Shown here: piece after piece, positions 7,867 to 15,241 of the stretch
Numbering within the stretch: the first letter of the stretch is position 1
Layout: each line of letters opens with the position of its first letter
Virus record (IMG/VR): IMGVR_UViG_3300010885_028878
Span: 1 to 23,699 of that record
Source of the DNA: a virus
Length of the DNA: 23,699 bases
Strand: one strand, 5' to 3'
Position numbers and translations under genes: made by a program
The notes under the pieces: generated by a model
What the model saw: the letters and a program-made list of their open reading frames with translations, nothing else
The model's database searches: none
What the model was told of the DNA's origin: nothing

Positions 7867-8019
7867 TCAGTGTCTTATTATTCCTGCTATAATAAAAAAA
7901 CAAGTTATTAAATTAACTATCCAATAAAATGTTCTTATAGAAGCAGCTATGTCTGCATATTTATCTTCGGGGGAAATTTTATTCCCCATTGTTTTACACC
8001 ATATATCCCAAAAATTCAT
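7867..8019 (-). CDS. 50-residue single-span membrane protein
   Basis: The frame begins with MNFWDIWCKTMGNK (ATG 8019-8017), which overlaps the stop of the preceding gene as ATGA, and ends at TGA 7869-7867. A soluble start with charged SPEDKYAD is followed by a hydrophobic segment, FYWIVNLITCFFIIAGII, and a short RH tail. This predicts one C-terminal membrane helix with the N-terminus in the cytoplasm. The four-base overlap implies translational coupling. A small membrane effector or lysis accessory protein is possible, but the function is unknown. Confidence 0.65.
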   Translation of the reverse strand: MNFWDIWCKTMGNKISPEDKYADIAASIRTFYWIVNLITCFFIIAGIIRH

Positions 8020-8243
8020 GGACTCATTAATTTATTAGCTATATCTTGTGTTTGCTTTTTCTTTTTATCGTTAGATAATTTTTCTGAATATTCCATCAAC
8101 TTCCTGATGGCATATGGCTCCCTCGCCCATTGGATATTTGTTTCATCCAATCTGGGCGACTCAATATTACCATCGTTTACACAGTATAATAATACTGTAA
8201 GTTCGTCTGGACTTAATCGCTTTAGTTTGTGTCTATGTATCAT
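8016..8243 (-). CDS. Small unknown protein after nrdA
   Basis: A 75-residue, charged, helical protein beginning MIHRHKLKRLSPDELTVLLY. The chosen ATG (8243) is 1 nt after the nrdA stop (TAATATG), which suits termination-reinitiation; an upstream ATG at 8264 would overlap nrdA. The C-terminus is lysine-rich (KLSNDKKKKQTQD). It contains IQWAREPYAIRKLMEY but no recognised domain. It is the last soluble gene of the nrd transcript before the small membrane protein, whose start overlaps its stop. Confidence 0.6.
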   Translation of the reverse strand: MIHRHKLKRLSPDELTVLLYCVNDGNIESPRLDETNIQWAREPYAIRKLMEYSEKLSNDKKKKQTQDIANKLMSP

Positions 8244-8244
8244 A

Positions 8245-11019
8245 TTAGCCTTCGCAAGAAGCACAAGTTAAAATAGATCGAGCCAGTTCTTGTGCAGGAT
8301 TTGCATTACGTTGATAATAAAGACTCTTAATACCTTGTTCCCAAGCAAAGATCATAAGTTCGTTTACTTCTTTTGGTTTGGTATTTGGAGGAATAAGAAT
8401 GTTTAAACTCTGTCCTTGGTCGATATATTTTTGTCTTTGTGCAGCTTGAATGATGATTTCTTTCTGAGAAATCTCACCAAATGCTTTGAATACATTCTTT
8501 TCAAGATCAGATAAGAAATCAAGATGTTGCACACTACCAGCTTTGGTTAGAATACTCTTCCATGTTTCATCATCGTCTTTGTCATATTTCTTTAATACCT
8601 CTTTCAAATGGGGATTCTTGAAAGAAGAACGAATCTTAGCTAAATCCTTTACGAAATAATTATCACGAAGAGGTTCAATACTAGGAGAAACTTGTCCAAC
8701 AATAAAAGAACTAGAAGTAGTAGGAGCTATTGCTAGTAATGTAGTATTTCTCATGCCATAACCTTTTAATAGTTCTGGTTCTCCATACTCTTGTGCTAAT
8801 TCTCTACTAGCTTCTTCTGATTGTTGCTTCATATGTTTCCATAATTCAACATTCAAAAATTTAGCTTCCATTGATTCAAAAGGAATCATCTTGGATTGAA
8901 GTAATGAATGCCATCCAAGAAGACCTAATCCCAATGCTCTATGGTTAATAGCAAACTTTCTAGGAGCTTCCATAAACCGCATACCTTCGGTTTTATTAAT
9001 GAATTCTGTCATAACAGCATCCAAGAAGTAAATCATGGTTTTAACAGCATCTGTATCTTTCCATTCATCATATGTTTCAGCATTCATTGATGCTAGATTA
9101 CATACAAATGATTCATCAGAACCATTAGGAAGCATAATTTCAGTGCAATTATGTGTAACAAATCCATTACAAATCCAATGATGTTCATCAGAATCTACTG
9201 TAACACAATATACATCTTCTTTACCAACATACTCGATAGAAATTATTTTAAAGAATTTTTTCGTATTATCTCTATATTCTTTATCCTCAACTAATATATT
9301 TTTTCTGTCTAAAAATAATGTATTTTCATTAAATGTCAGTGCGTCATTTTTATTACTAATTATAAGTCTATAACAATCCTGTGTATTATAATATTTCTCT
9401 CCATGCTTTCCATTTGGTAAAAGACTATATCCAGATTTTCTCAATAACTTAATAGAGGATTGCATTCCTAAATTAGATAAAATTAATTGAACTTCCGTCA
9501 AAAAATCTTTATCAATTGATGCCAATGATATTTGAATTGGTTCTCCATTAGAACTAGATTTAAATACTGTTCCATCAGCATAATACAAACCTTTGATATA
9601 TTGCCATTGGGTTAATTCGTCTGATTCCCAAATCCAATCTGGAATATATCCTTTATCGAAATTTAAAGCTTTCTTCAAGGCTTTAGATGTCAATCTTTTT
9701 TTTGCGGAAGAATTTTCTCGAACAACACAATCTACGAACTTTGGATTGTTATACTTTCTTCCAAATTTTGAAATTTGCGTATCATATGTATCACAGACAT
9801 AATCATGATAAGATTGAACTTCTTCTAATAAATCAAAATCATTTTCCCAAATATCAAGCATAATATAATCTTTATGTTGAGTACCGTCTGCTTGATATAA
9901 TCCAAGCAAAAAGGCTTCTTTAGGTTTATGTACACTACCAAATAATCCTTTATTAGTTTGAACAGCTACAAAATCACCAATTTTAAGATCTTTACATTCT
10001 ACATTTTTAGTCAAAACTTCTTGAAAAGATTCTTTCTTTTGTGAAATTTTATCTTTAACTACAACTTTGTGATAATCTGTAATGGTATGACTCATTCCAT
10101 TTTCTAGAGTAATTTTATATACATCTGCATCCTTTTCGATTAGTTGCATCGGCGAAGATTTTACAACTTTTTTATTATCAAATAATAAAAACTCCGAACC
10201 TATTTCATGTAATTCTTTTGCTGTTAATAAACCTAAAGATGATACTACCCTTTGATCTCCAGATACACAAAGATTTGTATGATGAATCTTCATACCTTTA
10301 TCTTTGTAAACTTGAGGCTTATTGTTGTTTACATTATCTGTAAAGAATATATATGGATATCCAGTTTCAAACTTTTTCTTAATTATATCACCCCAAAGTT
10401 TTCTTTTTTCTTTGTCACCATCAATCATGGATTTCATCCATGCATCATCAATACAAACACCAAACGATAGATCTTGAATATTATTTCCTTCTGAACGAAT
10501 TTTAAGAAACTCACCAATATCAGGATGATCAATAGGCAAATATGCAGCAAAAGAACCTCTGCGAACATTACCTTGGGAAACTACATTCATGAGTTTATCA
10601 AACAGTTCCATGAAATGGACCGAGCCTGTTGATTCACCACCAGCAGAAATAGCTGATCCACGCCCTCGTAATGCCCCAAAATAGGCAGATGTTCCTCCAC
10701 CCATCTTGGTCATAATCCCAACCTCAGAAACCTTGTCTAAGATGCCTTCCATCGTGTCTGGAACATAGCTACCAAAACAACTAATAGGTAATCCACGATC
10801 TCTTCCAAAGTTTGAAATGATAGGTGAACTTAATGAATAAAAACCTCTGCTTAAATAATCATTAAATTTATCAGCAAAACCTTTTTTTGCTAAATAATTT
10901 TGTGCAACAGAAGCGATATTAGCATATCTTTGCTTGGCATCTTCACCTTCTAATAAATACCCTCTTTCAAGAAATTTAATAGATTCCTTGTTTAACCAAT
11001 AGTAACTGTCTTTTTTCAT
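8245..11019 (-). CDS. nrdA: Ribonucleotide reductase large subunit with intein
   Basis: A 924-residue precursor; after removal of the intein (residues 251-624), about 550 residues of class I NrdA remain. It reduces ribonucleoside diphosphates to deoxy forms with NrdB. Visible sites are C81 (first redox cysteine, PISCFG), N249-L250 plus C625 and E627 (E. coli N437, C439, E441), C640 in FVCNLASMN (C462), the YY pair at 901-902 (Y730/Y731), and a C-terminal CASC pair. The N-terminal ATP-cone is missing, so it should lack overall activity control by dATP. It follows nrdB and a GIY-YIG gene on the same strand and starts 12 nt after the latter's stop. Confidence 0.95.
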   Translation of the reverse strand: MKKDSYYWLNKESIKFLERGYLLEGEDAKQRYANIASVAQNYLAKKGFADKFNDYLSRGFYSLSSPIISNFGRDRGLPISCFGSYVPDTMEGILDKVSEVGIMTKMGGGTSAYFGALRGRGSAISAGGESTGSVHFMELFDKLMNVVSQGNVRRGSFAAYLPIDHPDIGEFLKIRSEGNNIQDLSFGVCIDDAWMKSMIDGDKEKRKLWGDIIKKKFETGYPYIFFTDNVNNNKPQVYKDKGMKIHHTNLCVSGDQRVVSSLGLLTAKELHEIGSEFLLFDNKKVVKSSPMQLIEKDADVYKITLENGMSHTITDYHKVVVKDKISQKKESFQEVLTKNVECKDLKIGDFVAVQTNKGLFGSVHKPKEAFLLGLYQADGTQHKDYIMLDIWENDFDLLEEVQSYHDYVCDTYDTQISKFGRKYNNPKFVDCVVRENSSAKKRLTSKALKKALNFDKGYIPDWIWESDELTQWQYIKGLYYADGTVFKSSSNGEPIQISLASIDKDFLTEVQLILSNLGMQSSIKLLRKSGYSLLPNGKHGEKYYNTQDCYRLIISNKNDALTFNENTLFLDRKNILVEDKEYRDNTKKFFKIISIEYVGKEDVYCVTVDSDEHHWICNGFVTHNCTEIMLPNGSDESFVCNLASMNAETYDEWKDTDAVKTMIYFLDAVMTEFINKTEGMRFMEAPRKFAINHRALGLGLLGWHSLLQSKMIPFESMEAKFLNVELWKHMKQQSEEASRELAQEYGEPELLKGYGMRNTTLLAIAPTTSSSFIVGQVSPSIEPLRDNYFVKDLAKIRSSFKNPHLKEVLKKYDKDDDETWKSILTKAGSVQHLDFLSDLEKNVFKAFGEISQKEIIIQAAQRQKYIDQGQSLNILIPPNTKPKEVNELMIFAWEQGIKSLYYQRNANPAQELARSILTCASCEG
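9148..10269 (-). mobile_element. Intein with LAGLIDADG endonuclease in nrdA
   Basis: A 374-residue class 1 intein. It begins at C251 (CVSGDQRVV, block A), has a block-B segment ENGMSHTITDYHKVVV (306-321), and ends HHWICNGFVTHN with N624, followed by Cys as the +1 extein residue. Two LAGLIDADG-type helices, FLLGLYQADGT (about 370-380) and YIKGLYYADGT (about 474-484), show a full-size DOD homing endonuclease, both with the acidic residue. All splicing residues are present, so protein splicing is expected. The +1 Cys is also the radical cysteine of NrdA, so the uncut allele would be cut at the most conserved part of the gene. Confidence 0.95.
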
Positions 11020-11031
11020 AATTAATTTTTA

Positions 11032-11769
11032 TTACTTAATAAATTTTTCTTGTTTATCCATCTTTTTTAATTTTCTTTTTTCCCATGCTAGTTTCATTTT
11101 TTGTTTAGTTGATTCGCTATGTTTTTTATTAAACATTTTATTATTTTCTCCAGAATTTATATCACTTAATTTCTTTTTAGTTTCTTCAGAAATTGGATTA
11201 TTTTTATAATATTGTTTCATTATATTAGAATGTTTTTCTCTTTCTAATTTATCATTAAATCTAATCAGATTTTTAGAACTGATTTTTTTTCTCATTTCTT
11301 CACCATTCCACAAAGGATTGTTTTTTCTCCTAGATTCTACCATCTTTAGATATGTCTCTTTTGATCTTTCGCGTTTTTGTTTATTTTGTTTTTCGATAGT
11401 TTCTTTCGATTTAGATTTTTTCATTTTATTTCTAGTAGATTTTTTTAATCTATAACCTCCATTATTTACAAAATCCGATCCTCCGTTATGGAGATTTATA
11501 AACTTTGGATTTTTTGAAGCATTCACTCTTTTCAAAAATTTAGTTTCATAATTTAAAGCTTGTTGCGGAGATTCAAAAATTTTAATTTTTAATACCGTAA
11601 ATGATTCAAGACCATCAGTTTTAATTAAAGATCTAACTAATTTAGATGAAGTTTTGTAACCATTTTCAGTCATAAATTTATTTGGATCTGCTGAATAATT
11701 TATTTTACATCCTGCATAATATTTTTTTGATGGAATATGCTCTATAATATAGAAATATGGTTTATACAT
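11032..11769 (-). CDS. GIY-YIG homing endonuclease
   Basis: A 245-residue, very lysine-rich protein. The N-terminal catalytic domain has FYII (6-9) and YYAG (17-20) as divergent GIY and YIG elements, and a likely metal-binding Glu in NYETKFLKR (E75). The C-terminal half carries short repeated DNA-binding motifs of the NUMOD3 kind, such as NNPLWNGEEMRKKIS and SGENNKMFNKKHSESTKQKM. It sits between nrdB and nrdA, as free-standing homing genes often do in T4-like phages, and would cut relatives lacking it. It has its own perfect late box 5 nt before the ATG. The target is probably in the flanking nrd DNA (inference). Confidence 0.85.
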   Translation of the reverse strand: MYKPYFYIIEHIPSKKYYAGCKINYSADPNKFMTENGYKTSSKLVRSLIKTDGLESFTVLKIKIFESPQQALNYETKFLKRVNASKNPKFINLHNGGSDFVNNGGYRLKKSTRNKMKKSKSKETIEKQNKQKRERSKETYLKMVESRRKNNPLWNGEEMRKKISSKNLIRFNDKLEREKHSNIMKQYYKNNPISEETKKKLSDINSGENNKMFNKKHSESTKQKMKLAWEKRKLKKMDKQEKFIK

Positions 11770-11774
11770 ATAAA

Positions 11775-11782
11775 TATTTATA
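11775..11782 (-). promoter_or_regulatory. Perfect late promoter box, GIY-YIG gene
   Basis: TATAAATA on the minus strand, then TTTAT, then ATG at 11769. A 5-nt gap places the expected start of RNA on the start codon. Confidence 0.7.
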
Positions 11783-11800
11783 CAAAAGACCTATCGAATA

Positions 11801-12772
11801 TTAGAATAATTCAGATATATCGAAAGATTGTCCTTTTTTAGAATATTCTGTTGGGCGAGAATTAAAAAAATCAGCCATATTATTTGCTAATAATTCTTCT
11901 TCAAACCACATCGAAGAAGAAAGTAATTCTTTATTTATTTTAAATGCATGAGGAAAACCTATTTGTTCTAATGATTGATTCATGCGATTTTTAATAAATT
12001 CTTTTAAAATAGGAGCACTCAAACCTTCCTCATCAAGACCATTGACCATCCAATCCACAATTTTTGATTCGGAAATAAATGCTTCTTCAGCTTCTTTAAG
12101 AATTTTATCCTGCAATTCTTCATCAAATAAGTCGGGATATTCTTCTCTGATAGTATTAATAATTTTTATTCCTATCAATGCATGAAGGTTCTCTTCATTT
12201 CTAGTGTACTTAACTTGTTGGTCTGTATCTTTAAGAACATTCTTGAAGCGAGCAAACCAATTAATTATATAAAATTGAGAAAACAAAGAAACATTTTCCA
12301 CAAATAAAGTAAACAATATAATTGCATACAAATATTGTTTTTTGCTATCTTTGTAAAATTTATGTGTATATTTACGAAGATACTTTACTCTGCCTTGAAT
12401 CCAGTCTAACTTTAGATTTTCTTCGAAGATATCGTCTAAACCCAACACTGTTAAAAGTCGTTCGTAGGCATCGTTATGAATAACTTCAGTGTTAGCCATA
12501 ACATATCCCAAGTCTTGGAAGCAAGGTTGGGGTAAATTGTCTCCCAGTTTTGCCCAGAAGGTTTTTACAGCTACTTCTATCTGACCAATAGCAGATAGAG
12601 TACGAATAATTATTTCTTTTTCTTTTTCGGTCAGAACTACCTTAAATTGATGTAAGTCTGAACTAAACGTGAATTCTTTGTCCGTCCAAAAGCCATCATG
12701 CATAGCTTTTTTGAATTTTTCGGTCCAAGGGTAATTGTTAGGTTTGCGCGAAATTTGTTCATCGAATATCAT
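11801..12772 (-). CDS. nrdB: Ribonucleotide reductase small subunit
   Basis: A 323-residue ferritin-like class I NrdB. It houses the dimetal centre that generates the radical for NrdA. Ligands seen are E96 and H99 in NTEVIHNDAY, with radical tyrosine Y103 (E. coli E115, H118, Y122), E159 in LFVEN, and E194/H197 in RNEENLH. The first ligand, Asp84 in E. coli, appears to be Glu (E66 in IGQIEVAVK). The C-terminus SFDISELF fits the tail that docks on NrdA. It is transcribed first, followed by the GIY-YIG gene (31 nt) and nrdA. A perfect late box lies 9 nt upstream. Confidence 0.94.
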   Translation of the reverse strand: MIFDEQISRKPNNYPWTEKFKKAMHDGFWTDKEFTFSSDLHQFKVVLTEKEKEIIIRTLSAIGQIEVAVKTFWAKLGDNLPQPCFQDLGYVMANTEVIHNDAYERLLTVLGLDDIFEENLKLDWIQGRVKYLRKYTHKFYKDSKKQYLYAIILFTLFVENVSLFSQFYIINWFARFKNVLKDTDQQVKYTRNEENLHALIGIKIINTIREEYPDLFDEELQDKILKEAEEAFISESKIVDWMVNGLDEEGLSAPILKEFIKNRMNQSLEQIGFPHAFKINKELLSSSMWFEEELLANNMADFFNSRPTEYSKKGQSFDISELF

Positions 12773-12781
12773 ATGCCTTTT

Positions 12782-12789
12782 TATTTATA
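12782..12789 (-). promoter_or_regulatory. Perfect late promoter box, nrdB
   Basis: TATAAATA on the minus strand, 9 nt before the nrdB ATG. The spacer AAAAGGCAT contains only a weak AGG. Finding a late-type box on a nucleotide-metabolism gene is unexpected by T4 rules. Confidence 0.6.
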
Positions 12790-12795
12790 GCAATC

Positions 12796-13173
12796 CTACA
12801 CATCATTTTTAACTTGTTCAAAATGAGTCTTCGATGATAAATACTCTTGGAGATTTTTTATATATTCAACAACGTCTGGATGAGACTTTTTTATAGAAGA
12901 CGATTCCATATCTGGGAAGTCGTCGTCCTTCATTTTTAAAATAGATTTTAATTTTGATTCGGAAATCGTAGGCAAAGATTCGTCCTCGATTCTGAGGAGT
13001 TTCTTTACATCATCCACCTTATATCCTCGTTTGAGGAGATTTTTAACTTGCCTAGAAATATACGATGTGTTAAATTTTTCTTCTGAACCAAATTCAGAAA
13101 CTTTTTTATCGTAATATTCATTACTTACAGTAATGGTTTTACCAGTAATAATACAAGTTATTTTATGAGACAT
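12796..13173 (-). CDS. Unknown small protein upstream of nrdB
   Basis: A 125-residue protein. It opens MSHKITCIITGKTITVSNEY, followed by a basic helix, YISRQVKNLLKRGYKVDDVK, which looks like a compact helical (possibly DNA-binding) module, and an acidic/serine C-terminal half (KMKDDDFPDMESSSIKK). No catalytic motif is visible, and there is only one cysteine. It lies 23 nt upstream of nrdB on the same strand. No TAAATA box precedes it; instead a sigma70-like TTGCTT-17-TATCAT element ends 6 nt before the ATG. Function unknown. Confidence 0.6.
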   Translation of the reverse strand: MSHKITCIITGKTITVSNEYYDKKVSEFGSEEKFNTSYISRQVKNLLKRGYKVDDVKKLLRIEDESLPTISESKLKSILKMKDDDFPDMESSSIKKSHPDVVEYIKNLQEYLSSKTHFEQVKNDV

Positions 13174-13179
13174 CTATCC

Positions 13180-13208
13180 ATGATATCACAACCAAGCCAC
13201 AAAAGCAA
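13180..13208 (-). promoter_or_regulatory. Possible sigma70-type promoter before 12796-13173 gene
   Basis: On the minus strand, TTGCTT (13208-13203), a 17-nt spacer and TATCAT (13185-13180). The ATG begins 6 nt later, so the RNA would again be nearly leaderless. The -35 match is weak. Confidence 0.3.
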
Positions 13209-13214
13209 GAAAAA

Positions 13215-14129
13215 TTAAGACAATGTTACAGATTCTCCATATGGATTGCGTTTAGCATTATACTCTGCATACGAATCCATACCAGCTTTTCTAGCCTTCT
13301 TGTCTTGGAAAGGAGAACCAAAATCAGGATTTAATTTATTTTTATGCGCTCCTGTTTTAATTTTTTGTTGACCTTGTTTCACCATCTCTCGTTCTTTTCT
13401 TTCTTCCTCTGTATTTTTTTTGACAGGAGCAGCAGGTGCGACATTATCGGTGAATTCTCTAAAGGTAATTCTTCTGTGTCTTGGGCCTTTATACTCGTCA
13501 TCTAGAAATTCTAGATATGCATCATACCATTGATCTCTGGGTACTCCTGCTTTATTTAGGATTCTTTTTACATGTGTTGATGTGACCTCATATCCATCAA
13601 CAATTTTTGTATTTGCTCCATCACCAAATGCTGTGGGATCAACATCTTTATTATGATCTTTATTTCTGAAACACCAAAAAGATATTATCACCACAGGCTT
13701 TCTGTCAACTTGATTGAGTGCCTTCGTCCAAATTCTTCCAGAAGGAGCAAAAACTAATCTAGCATTTCGTTCTCTACAGAAATCACCCTTCATAAAAAGA
13801 TTGTGTTGTATAGGATCAGACAAATCATATTCAACTGGTTTATTATTTTTATCTAAATCTTTTACGATTCCATTTTTTAATTTTTCAAAAAATAATTTTT
13901 TTAAATAACCATGCGACAAACCTCTACCCATTACTAATTCGCTATGCAATTCTTTTAAATTTTCTAATGGATGCATTCCTTTATACAAGACATTTGTATT
14001 CAGAAAACCAAATCCATATACTGTATCATCCGTTCCACCTTCCTCTACACTTACAGATAGATCATCTGTATCAATATAAACAGTATCTGGATCTTCTTTT
14101 AAGAAGAAATATTCTTCAAAATTTATCAT
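13215..14129 (-). CDS. Candidate packaged protein, unknown function
   Basis: A 304-residue protein beginning MINFEEYFFLKED, nearly the same as the start of the unrelated metalloprotease at 20903-22087 (MFNFDDYFFINEG). Both resemble T4 internal-protein targeting peptides with a prohead-protease site after the Glu. The middle part has mixed alpha/beta character (FCRERNARLVFAPSGRIWTK, then RKPVVIISFWCFR); the last 80 residues are basic and likely disordered (KKARKAGMDSYAEYNAKRNP). No known domain is recognised. The start overlaps the stop of the preceding gene (ATGA), so the two are translationally coupled. Confidence 0.65.
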   Translation of the reverse strand: MINFEEYFFLKEDPDTVYIDTDDLSVSVEEGGTDDTVYGFGFLNTNVLYKGMHPLENLKELHSELVMGRGLSHGYLKKLFFEKLKNGIVKDLDKNNKPVEYDLSDPIQHNLFMKGDFCRERNARLVFAPSGRIWTKALNQVDRKPVVIISFWCFRNKDHNKDVDPTAFGDGANTKIVDGYEVTSTHVKRILNKAGVPRDQWYDAYLEFLDDEYKGPRHRRITFREFTDNVAPAAPVKKNTEEERKEREMVKQGQQKIKTGAHKNKLNPDFGSPFQDKKARKAGMDSYAEYNAKRNPYGESVTLS

Positions 14130-14335
14130 TTTTTATATTTATTCTTGCGAGAAGATTTAGGTTTAGCTTGAGGAAACATTCCTTGCGGAAGAACACCATT
14201 CACACCTGCTCTACCATCGTCTCCCATGAAGCCAGCAGGCTTACCCCTAAACCAAGTATTGCCATCAGAAGCTCGCATACGATTAGGCTTTTCGTACATT
14301 TCTACATACATATTGTATAATTCTTCAAATTTCAT
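14126..14335 (-). CDS. Short basic protein with capsid-targeting-like N-terminus
   Basis: A 69-residue product. Residues 1-14, MKFEELYNMYVEMY, form an acidic amphipathic helix like that of the 1410-1688 gene; an xxxE cleavage-type site is possible at MYVE. The remainder is Gly/Arg/Lys-rich (RGKPAGFMGDDGRAGVNGV) with a lysine tail (KSSRKNKYKK), so it is suited to contacting DNA, as small internal head proteins do. It is the first gene of the unit with 13215-14129, preceded by a TAAATA box with the standard 5-nt gap. Confidence 0.6.
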   Translation of the reverse strand: MKFEELYNMYVEMYEKPNRMRASDGNTWFRGKPAGFMGDDGRAGVNGVLPQGMFPQAKPKSSRKNKYKK

Positions 14336-14340
14336 ATTGG

Positions 14341-14354
14341 TATTTAACTAAATA
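14341..14354. promoter_or_regulatory. Overlapping divergent late-promoter boxes
   Basis: Within the 24 nt between two divergent ATGs, GTTAAATA on minus (14348-14341) and ACTAAATA on plus (14347-14354) overlap head to head. Each ends exactly 5 nt before its own ATG (14335 minus, 14360 plus). The two polymerases should exclude each other. Confidence 0.65.
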
Positions 14355-14359
14355 TCTTC

Positions 14360-14707
14360 ATGGATATTAGTTTTTACCATTTAGGAGATTTGTATAAAAA
14401 GGATGTATTACTGCGAGAATTTACAAACAGCCCAGAAATGGATTCAAAAAATTCATACCAAACAACTGTCTCGATGAGCGGCCCCGGTCATGGGCCATCA
14501 AACGCATCCGATGGGCAGAATGCACAGTTTGGAAATCAAATAATGTTTCCAAACGGAACGTTACCAAATAATGCAAAAGCAGAACTTTTAATCGATTTCC
14601 TCAGACATGAGATCGACAAAGGTACTTGGAAAAAGAAAACAAAAGAGCAATTTAAACAACTACTCTCTCATTTGTTGGGTGCTGATTTTTCAGAAGACGA
14701 CAAGTAA
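14360..14707 (+). CDS. Unknown 115-residue protein
   Basis: The product starts MDISFYHLGDLYKKDVLLRE, an amphipathic start that may be another head-targeting variant. It then has a Gly/Ser/Asn-rich loop region (SMSGPGHGPSNASDGQNAQF) and a helical, charged C-terminal half (AELLIDFLRHEIDKGTWKKK). No known domain is recognised. It has its own late-type box and is transcribed alone. Its 3' end overlaps the convergent membrane-protein gene by 40 nt, so both coding sequences share this stretch. Confidence 0.6.
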   Translation: MDISFYHLGDLYKKDVLLREFTNSPEMDSKNSYQTTVSMSGPGHGPSNASDGQNAQFGNQIMFPNGTLPNNAKAELLIDFLRHEIDKGTWKKKTKEQFKQLLSHLLGADFSEDDK

Positions 14708-14997
14708 TTGTTTGCTGCATGTAAGAAAACAATAATACTGTCAAACAAAAACCCAAAAAAGGATACTGCAAACGGAAACGAAAGAATGCTTGCAGAAAAA
14801 TTTTCATTATAACTGATGAATGGGATGAAGAGTAAGCCTACCCAAAATCCCATACACAAGCAACATTTATATAATTTTTCTAAAACAGGAAAAATGCTTA
14901 TTGTAAATACCCTAATAGGTTCTAAAATTGAACCATATTTTAGAATGAGACATACTCCAACAGAGCAAATTAAATAATAATTGTAATCAAAATACAT
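14668..14997 (-). CDS. Small polytopic membrane protein with CxxC motif
   Basis: A 109-residue protein with about three membrane helices: near 7-20 (YLICSVGVCLILKYG), about 48-63 (CMGFWVGLLFIPFISY), and about 68-93. The short loop LEKLYKCCLCMGFWVG, a CxxC followed by GFW, resembles the signature I associate with the DUF1360 membrane-protein family (from memory). Topology suggests an inner-membrane location in the host. The ATG overlaps the preceding stop by 1 nt (TAATG). The C-terminus overlaps the convergent 14360-14707 gene by 40 nt. Confidence 0.62.
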   Translation of the reverse strand: MYFDYNYYLICSVGVCLILKYGSILEPIRVFTISIFPVLEKLYKCCLCMGFWVGLLFIPFISYNENFSASILSFPFAVSFFGFLFDSIIVFLHAANNYLSSSEKSAPNK

Positions 14998-15188
14998 TAC
15001 TCTTTAATCTTTTCGTTCAAGAAATTCTTGAGGATCACTAGCTCTTCTCTAGTCAAGAGGACAGAACCTTCGTAATCATCAGTCAAAGAAAACTGATTAT
15101 TGTCTAGTTCCGTTAGAACAGGGCAGCAAGTTTTGTTGCCACACAGTGTAAACTTTAAACGTTCTGTGGTAGGTTTTAGGGATTCCAT
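14997..15188 (-). CDS. Small CGNxxCC protein
   Basis: A 63-residue protein with a cluster CGNKTCCPVL at about 16-25 and a C-terminal helix (TREELVILKNFLNEKIKE). The cysteines could hold a metal. Two beta-type segments (QFSLTDDYEGSVLLTREE) follow. Short proteins of this design recur in large phages without assigned function (impression). It leads a two-gene unit with the membrane protein at 14668, with a late-type box 5 nt upstream. Confidence 0.6.
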   Translation of the reverse strand: MESLKPTTERLKFTLCGNKTCCPVLTELDNNQFSLTDDYEGSVLLTREELVILKNFLNEKIKE

Positions 15189-15193
15189 AAAAA

Positions 15194-15201
15194 TATTTAG
15201 A
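15194..15201 (-). promoter_or_regulatory. Late-promoter box, minus strand
   Basis: TCTAAATA, TTTTT, then ATG at 15188: a 5-nt gap. Confidence 0.6.
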
Positions 15202-15228
15202 ATTATACCATATTTTTTTCAAGTGTCA

Positions 15229-15236
15229 ACTAAATA
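15229..15236 (+). promoter_or_regulatory. Late-promoter box, plus strand
   Basis: ACTAAATA, TTTTT, then ATG at 15242: a 5-nt gap. Its spacer is identical to that of the divergent partner at 15194-15201. Confidence 0.6.
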
Positions 15237-15241
15237 TTTTT

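Noticed and set aside
9593-9802. Plus-strand 69-residue frame
   Set aside because: It is antisense inside the intein, with no promoter box or family sign.
13967-14320. Plus-strand 117-residue frame
   Set aside because: It is antisense to two better-supported minus-strand genes that have a promoter box and coupled starts; it is rich in His/Arg/Ser and not protein-like.
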